From: Haliclona indistincta
Taxonomy: Eukaryota > Porifera > Demospongiae > Haplosclerida > Chalinidae
Length of the DNA stretch: 64,000 nt
NCBI GenBank assembly: GCA_964017065.1
Contig: OZ024789.1
Coordinates: forward strand, 3,599,971-3,663,970
Direction of reading: 5' to 3'
The notes below the pieces were generated by a model. That model was not told where the DNA came from. It ran no database searches and saw only the letters and a program-made list of their open reading frames with translations. Shown piece after piece: positions 59,916 to 64,000 of this stretch (positions are counted from its first letter, which is position 1; each line of letters starts with the position of its first letter). The position numbers and the translations under genes are program-made.

Positions 59916-61736
59916 CTAGGGTCCGCAATGAAAAAAATCGCTTGTCGCAGATTCGGCTGGATGGTGTTTCAGCGTGTACAGTGCTTCGACCCGAATATAA
60001 AACGCACAAACAGAAAGACGCAAACTCCTTCGTATTTGTAATAAAAAATAAAAGAAGATAAATTGAGGGGGCGGAGCCTCGATAATTGCATTTATTAGTG
60101 AATTCTGACTAGCTTACGAATCTGTCTCGAGCGCCAAGATAGTTTTCTCGTTCTACAGTTATACAGTTTTCTTGCGTGCAAGTCTCCTGTCTTACAGTGC
60201 CTTGTATGAGTTGCTGTTGATCTGTTTTGTAAACAAGGTCGGTACCGAGAAGAGAGTTTTTGCCTTCCAATTCTGTCATGTTTGCGACTGTAATAACCCT
60301 ATATTGAGGGAATCGTAGACTAGGTACCAATGCACATTCACACCAACTTTTATAAAACTTAGACGTTTCCTTCCATCTGGCTCAAATAATTTTTGAGCCA
60401 GATGGAAGAAAGTGTATGAGCTTCATAAAACTTGGTGTGCAGATACATTGTTATCTAACTCAGTAATATGTGCGATAGAAGTGCTACAGCATGATAAACA
60501 AAAGTACTGGAGTCCGAAATGTATTGAGTCTCGTTAAGCGGAGACTTCCTAATTAATAGGGTTCTCCTCAGCACTCGCGTTATGCGAGTCATCATCGATA
60601 CTAATTGCTATAAAGGCTCGTTTGTAGCACTAAGTTTAACATACAGCTAAACCCAAAACCCTAAAAACCTTCTCCTAACTGCGCAAAGTAGGGAGGGTCT
60701 TCCTAACTAACTAAGGATCGTCGGGAGAGTCTTCCTAACTAAGGATCGTCGGGAGGGTCGTCCTAAACCGGGCCTTCGGCCCTTAGTAAGCCTAAGGATC
60801 GTCGGGAGAGTCGTCATAAACAGGCCTCAACTAAGGATGAAGCTAAAACTTAACTTTTATAAATAAAAAAACACAAAAAGAAACATGCATTCTGCGAGAA
60901 TCGAACCCTGACCGTCTGCATCACAAGCCACCATACTAAACCGCTGTGCCACCGAACCAACTGTCCGGTTGGTGCTACAAACAAGCCTTTATAGTAATTC
61001 AGTACAAGCGCGCACAACGCGAGTGCTGAGGAGAACCCTATTAATTAGGAAGTCTCCGCTTAACGAGACTCAATGTATTAGCTCGGCGCACCTGAAGCCC
61101 CGCCCCCTTTCAATATGAACCGAGCTAAATACATTTCGGACTCCAGCACTTTTGTTTATCATGCTGTAGCACTCCTATCGCACATATTACTGAGTTAGAT
61201 AACAATGTATCTGCACACCAAGTTTTATGAAGCTCATACACTTTCTTCCATCTGGCTCAAAAATTATTTGAGCCAGATGGAAGGAAACGTCTAAGTTTTA
61301 TAAAAGTTGGTATGAATGTGCATTGGTACCTAGTCTACGATTCCCTCAATATAGGGTTATTACAGTCGCAAACATGACAGAATTGGAAGGCAAAAACTCT
61401 CTTCTCGGTACCGACCGTGTTTACAAAACAGATCAACAGCAACTCATACAAGGCACTGTAAGACAGGAGACTTGCACGCAAGAAAACTGTATAACTGTAG
61501 AACGAGAAAACTATCTTGGCGCTCGAGACAGATTCGTAAGCTAGTCAGAATTCACTAATAAATGCAATTATCGAGGCTCCGCCCCCTCAATTTATCTTCT
61601 TTTATTTTTTATTACAAATACGAAGGAGTTTGCGTCTTTCTGTTTGTGCGTTTTATATTCGGGTCGAAGCACTGTACACGCTGAAACACCATCCAGCCGA
61701 ATCTGCGACAAGCGATTTTTTCATTGCGGACCCTAG
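59916..61736. repeat. Large palindrome with arms of more than 700 bp
   Basis: Arms 59916-60630 and 60972-61736 are inverted copies with very few differences. They begin CTAGGGTCCGCAATGAAA outside and end TTTGTAGCAC inside. The right arm has about 50 extra bases near 61078-61130 that form their own hairpin (TTAGCTCGG facing CCGAGCTAA). Each arm has a 73-codon open frame (60330-60109 minus, 61323-61544 plus; MVPSLRFPQYRVITVANMTE), identical but for one residue; I do not recognise it. The roughly 340-bp centre holds short GGATCGTCGGGAG repeats and a tRNA-like segment. Confidence 0.85.
60888..60960 (-). other. tRNA-like segment
   Basis: Read on the minus strand it starts GGTTCGGTGGCACAGCGGTT (A-box-like) and contains GGGTTCGATTCTCGC (B-box-like). 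The acceptor and T stems pair poorly and the anticodon arm is unclear, so it is probably a tRNA-derived SINE head or a decayed tRNA, not a working gene. Confidence 0.35.
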
Positions 61737-62194
61737 TGATGCAGTGGAATTGTACTGTATCTATGCTATAGACCAAAACACCCACGAACAGTCGTGAAAT
61801 TCTCCAGGCAGGTGCCTCTTGAACTTTTTAGCGAAACGGCGATATAATTCCGCAATTTTCTCATCATTGTCGGCTAAGTCTTAGACGCATTATTGTGATT
61901 GCGCAATACGCACGTGACCAAGCAGTGCTTTCATGATATTCTGTTTTGTTATAACCGCCGTATAGGTCTACTAACAAGTGTGCATGGGCGGGGCTCGTAT
62001 GCAGTGAATATGTACAACATAATAATCATAAATTTATATTAGTAGAGATATGTGGGATAACTCGTTTTCACACATGAGTAGCCGCCATCTTAATTCGATA
62101 TCATCCCTACATATCATGGCATTGCCGAGCAGCAATGATAATTGGCTACAAGTTAAAAATTATGAAAAGTTAGGAAAAGTTTAATAATGGTGGA

Positions 62195-62530
62195 AACAAA
62201 GAGCATGATATTGAACTGCACTTCGCTGAAAAAAGGACACATAAAAATATTTCTATCAAAATCAAAAGGATGTAGGATGAGGTAATCTACCACTAGCTGG
62301 TCCATAATGTAAACCAACAAGGAAATGGTAACATGCTTGACTGGATAATAGACCATGCTCTCTACATCAGTGGCTAAACAAAATTATGGACTCTCAGTCA
62401 ACACCAGCTGGCATTCATGGACTGTTACAGTAGCCAGTAAAGCAGCAACAAGTGTGTGTTACCATTTCCTTGTTGGTTTACATTGTGGACCAGTTGTAGA
62501 GTTCTTCATCCCTATACATGCCTTTTGAAA
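62195..62530. repeat. Degraded foldback MITE
   Basis: Relative of 53195-53552: left arm around 62250-62370 (TCAAAAGGATGTAGGATGAG), right arm around 62450-62525, with more mismatches. The stretch from 62530 to 62808 is the usual AT-rich 5' flank of ORFX copies. Confidence 0.65.
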
Positions 62531-62808
62531 TCTTTGAATTTCGTTGTACCATATTGCGTAATTCTAGACACATACAATGTGCACAATAATTTATATGCGT
62601 AAAATTGTGGTTAAAATCTTAATAATAATTATTTGGATGTATTATGTAGTTCATACATTCTGTACATTCGTACCTATAGATTTCACTTTTAGCAGTTCTG
62701 CAAAGCACGATAATTATTATACTGCATAATTAGACCACTGTAGATTGATGATATTCATAAGCTGTGGCTATTTCTGTTTATTATTACTGTAAAAAATTGA
62801 TACAGTTG

Positions 62809-63528
62809 TGTTCTTGAATGTATTCTCAATCTGTACTTCATGCACTCAGTACATTTTTAACTACAGTTGCTGTCCTAAACAAGTGCCAGAATTCGACTGA
62901 CCACATTATCGAAAACAAAACTAGCAATAATTATTCTTCTTCACCAACACTGTCTCTCATTCCTTCTTCACTCAAAGTGATCATCAAACCATCATACAGT
63001 GATACAGCAACACAATACTCTCCTCCACCAACCACTGCTACTGAGAACTATTCTACCAATCTTGTTTCTCCTGTACCATCTTTACCAGCTCTTCCTGCCA
63101 CAAATACAGCACTTCACTCAATGCAAGATTTCAACACCAAAGCAACTCAAACAGACAACCACAATAACACACTCACTTCAGTATCAACACAAACAGACAA
63201 TCATTCTAGATCTGGTGCACTAGAGGTCAACACCGGCTTTTCAAACAATCCCGAACTACTTGAATCAAGATCAGAAACTACAGCAACAAAACCACAAGAG
63301 TTAGAAAGTGAAGATCCAGTCCTAGCAATAGCGCATCAAGTACTAGACACCATTGAATTTCAAAGAGAAAGGGTCGAGAGAGCTGTTCATTGAACATCAC
63401 AGCAGCTAACACTGGGTCTGCTACAGAGGGAGCTAGCTAGTCTGAAGAACAAGGTAGTCATGGAGGAGAACACACTGATATGGTGCTCAATGGTAGACAA
63501 GCTCAGAGAGATAGAGAAAGAGATATGA
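62809..63528 (+). pseudogene. ORFX family copy 7 (stop codon)
   Basis: Open from the N-terminal hydrophobic region through both TQTDN motifs to ERAVH, where GGA of the other copies is TGA (63391-63393). The remaining 45 codons continue in the same frame to 63528 (KLREIEKEI). Small insertions occur in the N-terminal part (ICTSCTQY-type change near 62840 and an extra NNY). Confidence 0.75.
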
Positions 63529-64000
63529 TATGACTAAACACTGATCAATGCACTATATTGATTATTGTGTCCAGTATAAGAATTGTTACAAGCTGTTGTT
63601 CACATACTGCACAACGCTTGCAAAGTGCATTGATTTCGAATTCTCTTGATAAAAATGTTCATGCTTACATGATATACAATGTACTGTACGTACATGTATA
63701 CTTCGGGCACTGCTTCGAGGTTCTTTTTTTACTACTAAAATTCATGCACCTACAAATTTTTTACTGATTACACAAGCTGGCACTATTCTATCCTATTTTC
63801 CTAAGCAAAAGGAGTCGTCACCAGGATCACTTCAGACTTCAGTGTTACAGAGAGACAGAGTTAACTTTCACTATCTTGTTATTCCAGCCACGAAGTATTA
63901 TAGTGAACTTGTCTATACTGGCTTACTGTAGTCATATCAACCACTGATTTAGTAAAATTATATCACTAAACTAATATTGATAGCTGTTTTTTATAATTTA
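63529..64000. other. ORFX copy 7 flank and NLR-type 3' flank
   Basis: 63529-63700 resembles the 3' flank of ORFX copy 3. 63795-63965 matches blocks at 30452-30600 and 35525-35710, which lie just downstream of NLR-B and NLR-C. No gene is seen inside the window. Confidence 0.55.

Larger units (their letters stand above)
59573..62110. mobile_element. Hairpin-started repeat element, copy 2, with a large nested palindrome
   Basis: Starts GGGACGCACTACTATGCGTCCC (hairpin) then AAGATGACGGCTAC, matching 50630 onward. The body is split at about 59850-61770 by the inverted-repeat structure 59916-61736, and resumes with CACCCACGAACAGTCGTGAAA up to about 62000 (GCGGGGCTCGTATGCAG). No transposase is seen. 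Confidence 0.55.

Noticed and set aside
60888..60960. Functional tRNA gene
   Set aside because: Box motifs are present, but stems pair poorly, no clear anticodon arm can be drawn, and it lies at the centre of a repeat.
60109..61544. Two 73-codon genes in the palindrome arms
   Set aside because: They are mirror copies in a repeat arm, without recognisable domain or splice context; kept only as part of the repeat.

Overview
The window is animal nuclear DNA, most likely from a marine sponge (probably a demosponge). It has short GT-AG introns, a cluster of Death-NACHT-LRR NLR genes of the type expanded in sponges, a G-patch/KOW splicing-factor gene (GPKOW), intronless POT-family transporter copies, and many foldback elements and dinucleotide repeats. 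The species is an inference; no rRNA or mitochondrial marker is present.

Layout. 1-4.3 kb: an orphan RBBP4/7-like WD40 exon and a 5'-truncated GPKOW copy (A). 5-15 kb: a copy of an unrecognised protein family (called ORFX here), then a POT transporter gene split by a 7.1-kb DNA transposon. 15-31 kb: a GPKOW 3' fragment (B), ORFX copies, NLR-A, two more POT copies and two copies of a 1.2-1.3 kb hairpin element. 30.7-39.7 kb: NLR-B (broken), a Ty3/gypsy-like integrase remnant and NLR-C (intact). 39.9-48.5 kb: a longer but damaged GPKOW copy (C). 48.7-64 kb: ORFX copies, POT copies 4 and 5 (only copy 5 is intact), several nested foldback elements, and a roughly 1.8-kb inverted-repeat structure.

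The most striking object is the transposon at 7600-14699. It lies between perfect 9-bp direct repeats (GCCTATAAG) that are a single site in the uninterrupted POT paralogues. Its ends carry matching inverted arrays of a 43-47 bp unit. Fifteen exons join without any phase conflict into one 1,547-residue reading frame. In order this encodes an acidic repeat region, a B-box-like zinc finger, a RecQ helicase with its zinc and winged-helix regions, a MULE-type DDE transposase, and a Ulp1/C48-type cysteine protease. The element looks young and possibly autonomous.

The rest of the locus is a set of repeated segmental duplications. ORFX and GPKOW pieces always lie on the plus strand, and POT and NLR genes always on the minus strand. 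ORFX copies converge on the 3' end of a POT or an NLR. Most copies are broken by small indels, stop codons or insertions. Only NLR-C, POT copy 5, ORFX copy 5 and the transposon gene have uninterrupted coding capacity. Several frameshifts sit in short A/T runs, so some could be consensus errors of the assembly rather than real mutations.
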